DNA of 64,000 nt, taken from NCBI GenBank assembly GCA_951213105.1, contig OX578149.1, forward strand, positions 1,674,001 through 1,738,000, written 5' to 3'. This DNA comes from Amaurobius ferox (lineage: Eukaryota > Arthropoda > Arachnida > Araneae > Amaurobiidae). How positions within the stretch are numbered: position 1 is the stretch's first letter; every line of letters starts with the position of its first letter. The notes beneath the pieces are model-generated. The model was not told where the DNA came from and ran no database searches. It saw nothing but the letters and a program-made list of their open reading frames with translations. The translations under genes and the position numbers were made by a program. Positions 1-11,478 of this stretch are shown here, in pieces.

Positions 1-69
1 AAAATAGCTTATAAATATATTACCATGAGTTTTATTTTCTTTACCAGACTAAAATAATGAAATAAGTAA

Positions 70-400
70 TGGATCCACATACACCACTTAAAAGCCTTGC
101 GTAGGGTTCTAAGACTGCATTTCTATATCTCGGACCAGATGCAGATCTTTTGTCAGACACATGCTTCCCAAACCATCCGATCTGAACCACTGTAATAGTC
201 CTATTACCTGATATTAGTGGGACGACTTCCTGGCTCCCTCCTATTTAAATGCACTTAGAATCGGAGGTTAAACTGTACCTCGACTTTAGTGGAAAGAGCA
301 CTGACCCATTGTTCTTGACTCCAACTCTGATGTTCTCTACACCAATTCAGGCAGTCCCTCTTAAGTTGTGAAGTCAATGAAGCACATACCATTGTCTTTC
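70..400 (-). mobile_element. Tc1-like transposase relic
   Basis: Read on the minus strand, this stretch gives a decayed Tc1/mariner transposase core. From about position 375 downwards one frame reads NWCREHQSWSQEQW, the family's block before the first catalytic Asp. It continues through a stop codon into REPGSRPTNIR, and in a shifted frame RYRNAVLEPY, which matches the block after the GGG-MVW region. The place of the first catalytic Asp (normally a DES motif) reads STKVEV, so the active site is lost. Stops and at least one frameshift make it non-functional. Terminal inverted repeats were not found. Confidence 0.6.
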
Positions 401-3400
401 TGACATAAAGCTCTTTCTCATTAAGCCTTCTGTATACTGTTTATCATGATACTGAAGTTTAAATTGTAAACTCTGCTGCCTAGCAGTCAACTTGCTGTCT
501 TGACGATCAGTTACAGATAGATACCAATTTTGAGAAGCAGATATTATAATTATCCAGCCTTATCCAGGCTTTCTATCAACAGTTCTAAAGTCTTGAAATT
601 GTTTCTAGAGGGCAGAAACTCTGTCATGAAACATTCAGCCTTTTTGCCCATCCATGTCTGCACAGCCCCTAAATGGCCGACAGCTCGCTACCTCAAAAAT
701 TCTTCCAAATGACACTTCGAAGCCTTTAAATTCTGTTTTGAGTGGATAAACACCGAAATCAAATCCTGAATGGCAGAAGGTCACTTTCACCATGGAAATG
801 AACCTGAATTGCAGAAGTTCGCAGGGAAACATATTGTGCGCACCACCTTTGGATGACGTAACGTCTATTTGCATAATTAGGTTTGCCTTTTGCTCATTTC
901 CTGGAAAAATAAATCATGCAGTTTGGGCATTTCCATGAAATATCATTATTTTTATGTATGTAAAGATTAATTTTGCCACCAGTGTAGTTCAAATTTATTA
1001 AGTAGCAATATGGATGGAAATAAATGCTTAATATTGTGTGAATTTATAACATATTTTGTTAGAAAATAGCTCAATAATGGATTTGCTTTCTGCAATTTTT
1101 TATTATAAAATTTTACAGACATTGTTAAGTATTCTGTCTCCCCAAGAAATTGTTTCCCTTTTATAATACACCCCATATCGTAAAAATGTTGTTTTCTCAT
1201 TCTAAAGCTGGCTCTTATTTTTATCTCTGTGTGTTACTATACATATTATAATGATGTCCTGTTTCAAACTTGCATCTTCTGTTAAGGATTAAAAGATGTA
1301 TTCAGGCAAATGCAATGCAAAGGTGTGTGATGTCATCGAATAAGGCACTGTTCTAATCAATGGTGCAGGCACAAAGCACCCTATAATTGAATAAACAGAA
1401 ATCATTTGGGGACAAAATTCAATTTTCAATTTATTGCTGTGTTGAAAGTGAAAGTAGCAATACTACATATTTAGTGTATATTATAAATTTTGATGAAGTC
1501 ATTCTATTTGTGAAAGAAGCCATTATTGTACAACACAAGCCAGAATTCGATAATACTACACAATTTAGATTTTGGTATACTGCTGACTGAATGACTCAGG
1601 ATGGATAGGAAAGTTTAATTGACATCCCAAGAAGGATTGATTTTGATGTGTTTAAATTACAGATTCTATGTAACATGAGTCTGAATACTCTTCACTAAAA
1701 TATTGGTTTTCCTTTAAACATTAAAGCACCCTGCTGGGACTTGCAGGGTGCATCAGAGGTAGGGCAGGTTGTGTCCTCTCTAGTAACAATGCTATTTCTC
1801 CCTTACCTATGGACCTTGGTTTTTTGACTGTGTTATAAATGCTGCCAATAGGACCCTTTTCTTGTAAACGATTTGGGAAAATTTATTATCGATAGATGAA
1901 CCATTTCCTCCCATTTGGATGTATTTTGTCACATAAGACTTAGTAAACCATTGCTACAATATCCATCTGTCTCTCTACTTTGATCTATTCGAATGTTCTA
2001 ACGGTTTGCTGATTTCGTCATTCACTTTTTTACAATCCCGTAAGATGATGGATCCAAGAAGATTTGACACATTGAGAAATCAGAATGAACCCATTATGTT
2101 TTTTCAGCAAAGCATCCAATGACACCACTTTATTAATCGAGTAATAATGATCTTGTTTTTTAAGTTGCGATTTTAAATATGGAGATGAGCAAATTTCTCA
2201 GTATTGAATGTCTAGATATAGTACTAAAAACTTTATAAAAATTTATATGCAGACTCATTTGGGGGTGTATGAAGTCGAAACGGGTGTTGCCCTTACAAAT
2301 TTTTGAGTTTGCGCTCTATTTAATATGAAGTTAGCCTCTTATGCAAATTTTACGCATATACATTTTTAGACGATGTTATTTTTTGAGTGGTATCTTTGAA
2401 TTTGATTTACTATGAACAATGTATGATAAATGATTTTTTCCCCACAGTTCCTATTACGGGCCCAAAATACAAAGAAATGAAATATACCATGAAAGACCTA
2501 ATGTGTGCTTTCTAGCTGTTCCAAGTATTGATTTATTTCTAAAATGCATGTACCTTCCCATCGTTGGGCCCAAGATGAACTGGACCAATAACATTCAAAA
2601 TGCAAAAAAATTAAAATATACCATGATGGAATCATTATGGGTCCATTAGTATATGTCTTAAGTTGAGCTTTCGAAATGTTCCAGTTCTCAAATTATTTCC
2701 CAAAAACATATGCATTCCTAGGATGAGCCTGGGATGGGTTGGATCGCGTGAGCTTCAAAATCCAAATCATTGAAAGTATACTGTAAAAGACAATGACATG
2801 CTCGATTCCAATACACTATGAATTGTGTAACTTGATTAGTGAGAACCTCAAAGATTTAAAACACAAGAAATTTATGTAATGAAAAAGCAGTACGAAAGCA
2901 CCTGCAGCTTAGATGGATGTACCTATTAGATAGCTGTGAAAAGAGACATGCCTCATCAATGTATGATACTGAAAGAAAACCGACACCATTCCGAGCAAAA
3001 ATCATTTCATTTATTTGCATGGAAAGCATTTTGTGCCTTTATTTTAAATGATAAAGGTTGTACGTTATTTGGGTAGACACTCTCCCTTTACCACAGGTTG
3101 GTATGTTAAATGGGTTGTCATATTATGCATCATTTTGTCCAATAAAGGCAACTGAGACCATTTTGAAGCTTCTAGAACCAGCCATTCTTGGGGAAATTCC
3201 AGTTTTTAGAAATGTTTAATGAATTATATGGATGGGGCATTCTTTAAAACAACAGCAAGCGTGTCCATTATTTCATTGAAATTTTGCATGAGAAATCAAG
3301 AAAACAGACTTTAAGTGGTAGTCCAAAGATGCATACTTTTGGTAAAATACCTTCTGTGATAGTTTCATTCAAAACTGCTCTGAATATCACAGTCATAAAA

Positions 3401-3918
3401 GATCCTTGATCCATTCTGATAAAAATGACACTGGTCACAAAAAGTGAGACAACCCACTGTTTTTGGCCTCGTTCAGGTTTGATCCTGGACTACGCTGTAA
3501 GGGTAGACCAAACCAAACATGTCCAAACTTATAATTCGGGTAATGATACCTTCACTAGAAACATCCTTCACAGAAATGAAGTGCCCCAGAAAGATCATCT
3601 GGCTCCCCTATTGATACAGGTTTTTTGTGTGATCCGAGAATCGTTCTTTATTTTTTTAATAGTGTGTTTTAGAAGAGAAAGTGCATTACATAAAGTATGA
3701 AAACCTAGCATGTCATTTTTGTCTCATCTATTTATTAACTCCCCACGATTCATTACTACATTCACTTTTGTATTTATTACAGGTGTTTTTCACCCAAACC
3801 TAATGTCATTTTTAGAAATGGGCCTTCTTCAATTATTTTTTGCATGCATCTTTATTGACATGTCATGATTGTTGCTTTCCATTTCTGGGCCGTTTAGAAT
3901 AGTTTTGTTCTCTTTCAG
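401..3918. other. Non-coding stretch, no gene recognised
   Basis: AT-rich sequence with no ORF that looks coding. ORFs at 530-712, 967-1200, 1387-1590 and 3425-3700 are short, unrelated to anything I recognise and lack plausible splice context. It is most likely upstream intron or intergenic DNA of the gene whose last exon begins at 3919. A degenerate internal repeat lies at 2440-2870. Confidence 0.5.
2440..2870. repeat. Degenerate dispersed/tandem repeat
   Basis: Three diverged copies of a unit are visible: a GGGCCCAA-type start, then AAATATACCATGA or a variant about 20-60 bases on, followed by a short spacer. The last part (CTTGATTAGTGAGAACCTCAAAG) recurs in diverged form near 6090-6120 (TGGTTAGTGAGGGCCTCAAAG). 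This suggests an old dispersed repeat family; I cannot name it. Confidence 0.4.
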
Positions 3919-3984
3919 GATGAGGAAGCAATCAAACCAAAGCCGAGGAAGAAAAAGAGATTAACAGGTTTTGATAGTGATTAA
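3919..3984 (+). CDS. Probable C-terminal exon of an unidentified gene
   Basis: A strong acceptor (TTGTTCTCTTTCAG) ends at 3918. The following 66 bases are open and read DEEAIKPKPRKKKRLTGFDSD, then TAA at 3982. The peptide is a basic, nuclear-localisation-like cluster (PKPRKKKR) followed by a short acidic end, as in C-termini of many nuclear or nucleolar proteins. A canonical AATAAA lies 216 bases after the stop. I do not recognise the protein. Its earlier exons were not found and may lie left of the window. An isolated acceptor plus a short open frame can occur by chance; the poly(A) signal and composition argue against that. Confidence 0.45.
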   Translation, partial: DEEAIKPKPRKKKRLTGFDSD

Positions 3985-4199
3985 CAAATTCTGTTTCCAT
4001 TTGAACTTTACAAAGTTTGCGGCTGCAATGAAGCCATGCCAAAAATGCATGACTTTAAGCGAGATCAGTGTACAGAGAGTGAGGGTCATTGTGTACCTTC
4101 ACCATCATCCATCTCATAACTCATCAGAGACCTTATATTGTTACTGTACATATTTGTATATCGATTGCATGAAGCCAAAAATGTGCTCTATTGTTTTTA

Positions 4200-4205
4200 A
4201 ATAAA
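4200..4205 (+). terminator. Poly(A) signal for the 3919 exon
   Basis: Canonical AATAAA at a suitable distance after the TAA at 3982-3984, giving a 3' UTR of about 240 bases. The assignment depends on the exon being real. Confidence 0.4.
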
Positions 4206-4239
4206 CTTTTACAGATTATTTATTAATACAAAATGAAGA

Positions 4240-7009
4240 TGCTGTCTTTCCTTTTTAGATCTAATTATGCAGACCAAACATCTGGATAATGGCCTAATAA
4301 AAGCAATTGGGCACGTCTTAAATTTTACTTCATGCAATGCTGTTGTACAAGCAAATAATTAGAGTACAGGCTGTCCAAAAAGTCAGGGAAATTTCAATAT
4401 GCTCTCAAGAAGTAGTGTTTTTTAGCATTATGTTCTTAGAATTACTATCATCCTATTACAGATGGCTTTAATTTGCATTATTGCATTTTATGGTCTTGCA
4501 ATTTGCAATAACATAAATTTCAGTGTATCACGGTGGAATGCTGGCTAGAATTTGTGATTGAAAATGAGTCAAATTTTATCCGACAAACCTGGAATAGTCA
4601 AGAAAATGTGAAGCTGGATTTGGCCAGATAACTAACATTATTGAGGGTCATCATGCATGAGGGGAAATCATGCAATTTTTTTCCAAAATTAGCTGCTAAC
4701 CCATTTTTAAAAATTCTGAAACTTTTTAATGTGATTCTGTCCATTAAGCTGTTAGAATTCGTATTTTGTTCTTCAAGATCTGGGGCCATTTTGCTTAAAA
4801 ATTTAAAAATTCAAAATGGCCACCACAGCAGAGCTTAAATACAACTTACATTTTTGTCCATAGATGTACCTCGATGGGACAAACTTTTCATTGCACACTA
4901 TCTGTTGATACGTAGCAAACAAAATTCCTTAAATTTTTATAAAGTAGCGTTCAAGTTTCAGAATTGACATAAAGCCATTTTTGATTTCCTTTAACTCTCT
5001 AATTAATAACAATCAACCAATAAAATTTAGGCGCTATATTGTTATTTTCTTTGGGAAAAAGTCAGTTCAAATTTGGCAAGAAATAAAAGAAAGAAGAGAA
5101 GGAAAAGCAGAATTGTGAAAATGAATTAATTGATGAAGGGAAAGTCTTTAATATTAAAGAAATGTGGAGGAATAATTGAGTAAAGGAAATTTAAAAAAAT
5201 AACATAGGAAAAACAATGTCTTCATCCGAATTTGATATTGATAAAAAGCCCTTTTTGAAGATATGAGTGAGGTATATTAGCACACAGTAAACTAACACTG
5301 ACAATTGAATGAAATTCAATGGAAAAGTCTACTTAAACAGTGCAAACCCATGAAACAAATATTACATATAACTGCTTTGACTCATGGTTATATAGTGTAC
5401 AAGGCTAGAGGAAGGCTTGTAGATGGTGTTAGTGCGGATGAACAAGTGCTCAACTCGCTATAGGTGCATTAAACATGATCCTATTAACACTTTTAATTTT
5501 CAGTCAATAAATAGTTCATTGGGTTTAAACAAATAGGGTATAAATGGGGGATTTTCTCAAAATGGTTCATTCAAAATGCTGTGGTTAGGACTCTCCCTAA
5601 AACTACATTTCAAATTAAATCCCACCATCTATATTTAAATATCATTAAAAAATGTTTATCATGTTGTGTTATTTTATGATTTACTTTGAAATTTAGTATA
5701 AAAGACTAATTAGGTGTATCCAGGTAACAAGTTTCAGTAATATACATTTTATTACATAGAAACATTCCATGACCCCAAGGTAACCGGGGGCCATTCCGAC
5801 CAACTTTAACACAATATTGGGAAATTAAAAAATCACTATTTTTGACCACTATAAACCTAGCTTAATACTGTGTTAATATAATTCATCATTAAAAAGAACA
5901 TTGTAGCTGGTTCTAAGCAGGTTGCAATTAATTCTTTACCACGAAAGCCAAAGATATACCCCATTTCAATTTTCTAGCTGCTTTGTTTCTCCAGTGATTC
6001 TCCAAAAATATGTACATTTCAATTACTCAAAGGCTCAAAATCCAAAAAAATTCAAGCAACATGCCAAATTTTAGGCTTCTGAACTGAGTGGAACCTGGTT
6101 AGTGAGGGCCTCAAAGGATGTTAAAGTATATATTCCTTTTGAAGTTAAATAAAAGTGTTTAAAAATAAAGAATCGTACACATTATCGATAAGGATAAAAT
6201 GAATTCTCCACATAGATCCGTATCCGAGCCTTTACTATGAAAGACATCTAGAGAATATCCCCAATTTCTCTCTCTCTCTTTCTTTTTCCTATGCTTTTGA
6301 CTGAAATTTCCCTTTTCTGTAGGGAATTTTCAACGATTTGCTGGTCATTTTTCTTGCAACATCAAGTCTTGGGTAAGTTCAGCAGTTCTTAGTAATATTG
6401 TTTTATCTTATGATGTTTCTTAAATAGGTTTTATGGGATGCTATTTTACCATTTAAATACTACTTGTTTTTCAATCATTGGGTCTATTCAATGAACTGTT
6501 TGAGCAGGTGGAGCTATAAACTTTCAATCGACACTTTATAAGTTTTGCGTCAAGAGTACTTTGAATCACTTAAGGTGAATTTATTTAAAATTTTTAGATG
6601 AATAGGCACTGTCATGAGCTTATGGACATTGAGTAGTAAAGCTTTGTATGGGAGGCTTGTTACGTATCTTGATCCAGAAAGATATTAAGATTATTATTCA
6701 ATGTTAAATGAAAAGAGAATTAATATTTATAATAGTGCTGTAACTTTCATTGTTAGAACTTTTCTATCTTGATGTTGGCATTACTTATTAGTTTATATAT
6801 TCTGCCAAAAAAGGGTTTTTATAATTCTTGCTTGTATTAACAGTTTACCCACTTGAGTCAAGATATGTTTTGTGTACCAGTAAAGATTATTTAACCCTTG
6901 TGTGAAGTGGCCCTATTATGGGTAAGTTAGCAGCAGTACTCAGCAGGTTATGGGGTACATGTTTCCGACTAAGCCAAATTTTTGTTAAAACAGTTTATTT
7001 GTATCTATA
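4240..7009. other. Non-coding stretch, repeat fragments only
   Basis: AT-rich DNA without a convincing gene. At 4370 the sequence ACAGGCTGTCCAAAAAGTCA resembles a mariner-type terminal inverted repeat, but no partner end or transposase was found. 5990-6140 is a diverged copy of the repeat at 2440-2870. A CT-rich run lies near 6270-6300. ORFs 4598-4789 and 4641-4838 overlap on opposite strands and look like chance. Confidence 0.4.
6323..6372 (+). CDS. Possible isolated 50-bp exon
   Basis: The sequence is bounded by a good acceptor (TTCCCTTTTCTGTAG, AG at 6321-6322) and a perfect donor (GTAAGT at 6373). All three frames are open, so the reading frame cannot be chosen; one reads FQRFAGHFSCNIKSW. 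No neighbouring exon could be joined to it. It may equally be a pseudo-exon. Confidence 0.18.
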
Positions 7010-9770
7010 GAAATGGAAGTTGCGAAACTGCATATGAAGCCGTTAAGCGACAAAAGAGATTGCATGTTTTGGAAATATCTTATCAGGTTTGCTTTGGATT
7101 TTCATACGAATGCATTCAATGTTATTGAAGAAAATGTTGTGAAGTTTTCACTAGTAGAAGGGGCAACTGATACACTTCAGATAAAAAAAAGGTAAAGTTC
7201 TTGAAGTTTATCAAAAAGCTAGCAACACTGCAATGATGATTCTGACTCATTCCATGATAGAAGAAACTTTGGAAAAAAAAAAATTATGTGCTTTAACACA
7301 CCATGAGAAGTGTCCGGCTGTCCAAATGGTTGCTCGAGTCCTTAGGATGAGTCAGACGGCCTGGGTCTTCAACAACATGAAAAGTGTGGCTTGAACTGTG
7401 TGGTTTATTTGAAGCAACTTCTGAAAACCCGGTGAACAATATTTGTTTACAATTCTTTAAAATTAATTGGATGTTAGAGGATAACATATTAGCTTATCTT
7501 TCTAAACTAAAGAATTTGAAATGAGCAGAATGCCTTGAAAAGAAAAAAAGAATCAAAACTCTCAGAGATGCTGTTTATTTGTAAAATCCTCGACACATTG
7601 TGTAGAATAACCTCAACCACGATAATAACTATCGAGACTGTAACCAAGCTGCGAGACAAGGACACGCTCGAAACGATGTACAACGAGTAGCGTGGTGTTT
7701 GTGTGGGTCCCAATAAAATGTGTTTGTCCATATAAAATACCTCCTCATTTTTACACCGAATACAATACATTGCCACAAGAATATCATTCAAGTCAAGTTG
7801 GTTGCATTTAAATGAAAACATGCAAACTGCGGATAAGCTAACTACTCAGCTGCGTACATATGAGAGAGAGTTACATGAAGAGAGAAGGAACGTCTTGATC
7901 AAAAAGCCCTGTTTCCACAAAAGTAGTACCTATAAAGTAGCAGAACAGGTTCAAAAGTAAAAGAAACATTAAAACCTGCAACTATTGTCATCTAAAAGGA
8001 CAGATTAAGACCAACCCTTGTGGTGACCTTTAATGGTTTACGCCACTGCGAGGAGGGTGGTAAAGAGGAATAGTCACTATCCAGTAAGACGAACAACCAG
8101 GAGAGCAAGAGTCGGCAGAAACATTCACCAAGCAGGGTGAAGGCAACCCATCAAGTCAAGACCCCAGTCACCGACGGGTTTAGGAACAGGTCGTAAAGGG
8201 TCTGCTCCTCTTCGCCACCTAGAAATGTCTGCTTCAAGGACCAAACCATGTTAGCAGCCGGCCTATCCACAGATTTATTTACCCCACAGGTAAAAGGAGG
8301 ATCAGTGCTATGGGGAAGTCAAGTTCTGTATACCACCATCTTAAGACGAGCCCCCCTGTGAGGAGATAATCTAAAAGGACATTGGGTTACAACCTTCTCA
8401 AAATGGATTACAGATGATAGGCTACCTAAATCAAAGAAACCTCTGGAAACATATTGCCAGAGATGGCGACTGCTTTATTGATTTTGAATATTTTTATTCA
8501 TGTCATGGGGTAACTTGAGTCAACAGAACTGTTTTGCCAGCTATAGGGAAAGGTGCATTAAAGATTGTAACTCTTGTGTCAAGGGTTGCTGACAAATTAA
8601 GGATCTTAAAAATGTCTAAGTTCCAGGAATAAGCAAAAATCTATTTTCAGTCCTTGCAACTCAAGACAATTGGAACCGACTCCACAAAAATGCTCTTTAA
8701 AAATTGATAAGGAAGTAGTTCTGTATGGAGCACCAGCACATAATATTGATGAAGGTCTCTACAAAGCTGGAATGAAAGTATTGTCTCCTGAACAACCAGT
8801 AGTGGTGAATATGGCAAGAACAAAGGACGCTTTTCTAGAACTATGCCATGAATGTTGGGGTTATCACGGCAAGCATCATGTAAAGTCTCCTCTTGTTAGG
8901 TATTAAAACTACCTTAGAAGTGTCGAAAATCCAGACCACTCGACTTACCTTGAGGCATAAGCAGCAGTTTAAGTGGTCGGCGAACTACTTTAGAAGTGTG
9001 TAAAGCTTGCATTTATGGCAAAGCTTATCACCCCAAGTTTAGTACTAGAAAAAAAAGCTACCAGGCCATGGGAGCTTATTTCAACAGATGTGATGAACGG
9101 ATGATTTCAACAGATGTCATGAGTCTCGCAGGAAATTTCATTACTTTTTGATTTTCAAGGACTGCTTTACAAAGTTTTGCTATGTTTGCTTTCTTTGAAA
9201 AAAATCAGAAGTTAGTCAAGCAGTTGTAGAATTCTTAGAAATAGGGGACACTGTGTCAAAGAACTTCTTAGTGATAATGGAGGCGAGTTTGACAATCAGG
9301 AAATCAAAGTGATTCTAAAAAAGAACGAAATAACACAAACACTTACAGAAGTAATAAATTAAAGTTAGACCAGCATTGTACTAAAACGTACGATGCTGGT
9401 GATGAAATAGAAAACTTGAATGATAACAGTATTAAAAGGACAACACAGTTGTTCTAGGAAAATATTTGAAAGATTTAGTAGGAGCAACTGCAAACCAGTA
9501 TATACTCCATCACAAAAGAAGATTTTAAAGAGAAGAAAAAGGCCAATACTCAGGATTGTAAGGGATAATTTCCATATCATACAACCGTAGGAGCACTAAA
9601 GTATAAGATGGTTGGCACAAGACATGATCTTGCTTATAGTATTGGCATGTTATCACAAAAATTAAAAAATCTTACAGAAAAAGATTGGATCCAAGTTAAA
9701 TGTGTGTTTCAACACATAGTATGTACAGTGGACAATGGAAACATGTCAATTTAGTAAATACTTTATAATA
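7010..9770 (+). mobile_element. Old Ty1/copia relic (gag-PR-IN-RT pieces)
   Basis: Heavily mutated copia polyprotein. The order of recognisable pieces is right: gag-like MEVAKLHMKPLSDKRDCMFW near 7013; a zinc-knuckle remnant CNYCHLKGQIKTNPC near 7985 with the His changed to Gln; end of protease (KNLFSVLATQD in pieces, 8640-8670); GAG-pre-integrase TKDAFLELCHECWGYHGKHH (8815-8880); integrase core with KDCFTKFCYVCFL and LLSDNGGEFDNQEI (9160-9310); and late RT, TTVGALKYKMVGTRHDLAYS (9580-9640). Stops and frameshifts occur between blocks. It is a different family from the intact element at 10497. LTRs were not found. A SINE interrupts its 3' part. Confidence 0.75.
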
Positions 9771-9797
9771 TGTAGCAAAGACTTCCAAGTGTTTGGT

Positions 9798-10078
9798 TGT
9801 TGAAACCCAGACCGTCCGACCTACCAGAAAGGTGTAAGGTAACTGTTTGGACGGTCGGGAAGTGCCACTCAATTTAGACCGGAACCCAGTGGGGGAGGCA
9901 TCCACAGGGACCGTACCCTCCTTCCCCTACCACCAACCTCTCGGAAGGACTTTCGGACCCACATGTTTAACGTGATCATACTCCGCATGAACACGGCGGC
10001 AGTTTTGGCAGTGGCTGGAATCGAACCCGGGCCTACCGAGTGCAACTCCAGCGCGCTAACCAATGGGCTACCGCGCCC
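9798..10078 (-). mobile_element. tRNA-derived SINE with 14-bp target duplication
   Basis: Read on the minus strand it starts GGGCGCGGTAGCCCATTGG, a tRNA-like head with A box (TAGCCCATTGG) and B box (GGTTCGATTCC), followed by a ~200-bp unrelated body and a short CAA-rich 3' end (CAACAA). It is flanked by a perfect 14-bp direct repeat TCCAAGTGTTTGGT at 9784-9797 and 10079-10092, the mark of LINE-mediated insertion. It sits inside the old copia relic. A 5'-truncated relative is at 30987-31114 and an older relative at 30950-31275. Confidence 0.8.
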
Positions 10079-10092
10079 TCCAAGTGTTTGGT

Positions 10093-10409
10093 AAAAAAGT
10101 TCTTTAATATTAACACTTTCAGTAATGTACATTTAAATTACAAAAAATCTAGAGTGCTTTTGGATACTACAACGTCCTTCATCAGTGGCAATGTAAATTG
10201 TTTAAGATGCGACGAGCATGTGCTCTTATACACAACCCCCAACCATGAAACAAAATTTGCATATGGATAGTCAAAAATCCGATACCAATAAAAATATAGT
10301 TAAATTACACAATATACATATAATTGTAGATCACAAAAATTCAAGGCAATCAATAAACATGTCGTTAAAAGCAAAGGAAACATGTACTAGATATCCAGAA
10401 AATTATACA
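10093..10409. other. Decayed tail of old copia relic or unassigned DNA
   Basis: Lies between the SINE and the flanking repeat of the young copia element. It could hold the eroded RNase H end of the old copia element, but no RNase H motif is legible. ORFs 10040-10270 and 10218-10412 begin in or near the SINE and are not supported. Confidence 0.3.
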
Positions 10410-10496
10410 TGAGTTCAACACACAGAGAGTCAAGAATGAGACGTCAGGTGAAACTGAGGGTTTGAACAAGATCAAAATTACAAGTAGAGTCGTGAT
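10410..10496. repeat. 87-bp flanking direct repeat, left copy
   Basis: Identical by reading to 17486-17572, starting TGAGTTCAACACACAG and ending GAGTCGTGAT. The left LTR begins directly after it. The three bases before it (ACA, 10407-10409) equal the last three bases of the LTR that precedes the right copy, so the shared stretch is 90 bp including this microhomology. Copia elements normally make about 5-bp duplications. Confidence 0.9.
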
Positions 10497-11284
10497 TGTT
10501 GGAAATAATCAATACATCGCGATTCACGTTCCTGTGAACGGGCGTTTATGCAAATTTAATATGAACGACTCTTCCCGTTCACCGGCGTGAACCGTGACGT
10601 TTTTCAACATGAGGTTTCATGCAAATCAGTTCTCAATGCGTACGCATCTGATTTGCATATCCGGGGGCGTTTCCGGAACTGTCCATTCTCGGATATATAG
10701 GGCAGAGGTTTCTTGAAGCAAATGAGAAGGTCGGAGTCGATCGAGATCAGACGTCTGAAGAAGTCAGACGAGATAGACACTGATGGTCTGATGCAGGCAG
10801 ACAGAAATGTTTTTTTTGACAGAAGCACTGCGGAATATCGTTTGACGACGGTGAATAGTCGAAACGGATGCAGATGTGGTCAGTTTGGACCAGCATGTAT
10901 TGAACGTTAAATTTACTTACAAACGTTCGGAAGCCGCTTTAAATATTTTCCTGATGTTTTATCCTTTGGTTTCCCTTTGCCAAGTGATGGTGGCTGAAAT
11001 ACACGCAAGTGATAGAGGTAGTATAGTAACTTACTACCAAATGCTTCAAGGAATCCCTGTCTAGTCATTTACAACTAAAAATCTTTTGTACATAGTATAT
11101 TTTTGATGTTTTACGGCATGGAAAATTACCAGGTACGTGTAATATGCCGAGTTGTGTTTTTCACCAAATAAAGTGAACGAAGTTTTTCTTTAAAGCTGGA
11201 CTTGTGTACTTTCATAACCCAGCCAACACTTATTGACTCTGACAGTGCGTGCTTTGCTATCTTCAAATTTTAAATTTTCCAACA
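10497..11284 (+). repeat. 5' LTR of copia element
   Basis: 788 bp, TGTTGG...CCAACA. A TATATA box at 10694-10699 marks the likely promoter, with transcription probably starting a little downstream. AATAAA at 11167-11172 is the likely poly(A) signal; in the 3' LTR it is at 17368-17373. ORFs 10604-10828, 10713-10910 and 10876-11064 inside it recur unchanged in the 3' LTR and are not genes. Confidence 0.95.
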
Positions 11285-11289
11285 GAAAC

Positions 11290-11302
11290 GGTTACGGGCC
11301 AG
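11290..11302 (+). promoter_or_regulatory. Primer-binding site, half-tRNA-iMet type
   Basis: Five bases after the LTR the sequence reads GGTTACGGGCCAG. It matches the complement of the anticodon-arm region of initiator tRNA-Met (GGTTATGGGCCCAG) with one substitution and one missing C. Drosophila copia is known to prime from a cleaved half of this tRNA, using this internal region rather than the tRNA 3' end. Confidence 0.5.
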
Positions 11303-11478
11303 TTCAACGCCCAATAGAGTCATAAGTGCAAGTATCTTTAAAGAAATCGTTCCAGTGTTCAGATGGGGGCCGCACATGGCACCATTTTGAAGTTCGTGTG
11401 AACAACGAAACGCAACAGTGTAAACGTAAACAGTGTACAAGAACTTTTGCTTCTGCTTCTTCAAAACTACGAGTGGCC

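Noticed and set aside
9998..10078. True tRNA gene on the minus strand
   Set aside because: A and B boxes are present, but it continues into a SINE body with CAA end and target duplication, and the anticodon arm does not fold convincingly.
10604..11064. Small ORFs in the 5' LTR (and 16805-17265 in the 3' LTR)
   Set aside because: Duplicated only because the LTRs are identical; overlapping on both strands and without recognisable motifs.
11326..11478. First 51 codons of the copia ORF as part of the protein
   Set aside because: They precede an ATG with much better context that begins the usual gag motif, and this region overlaps the expected leader after the primer site.
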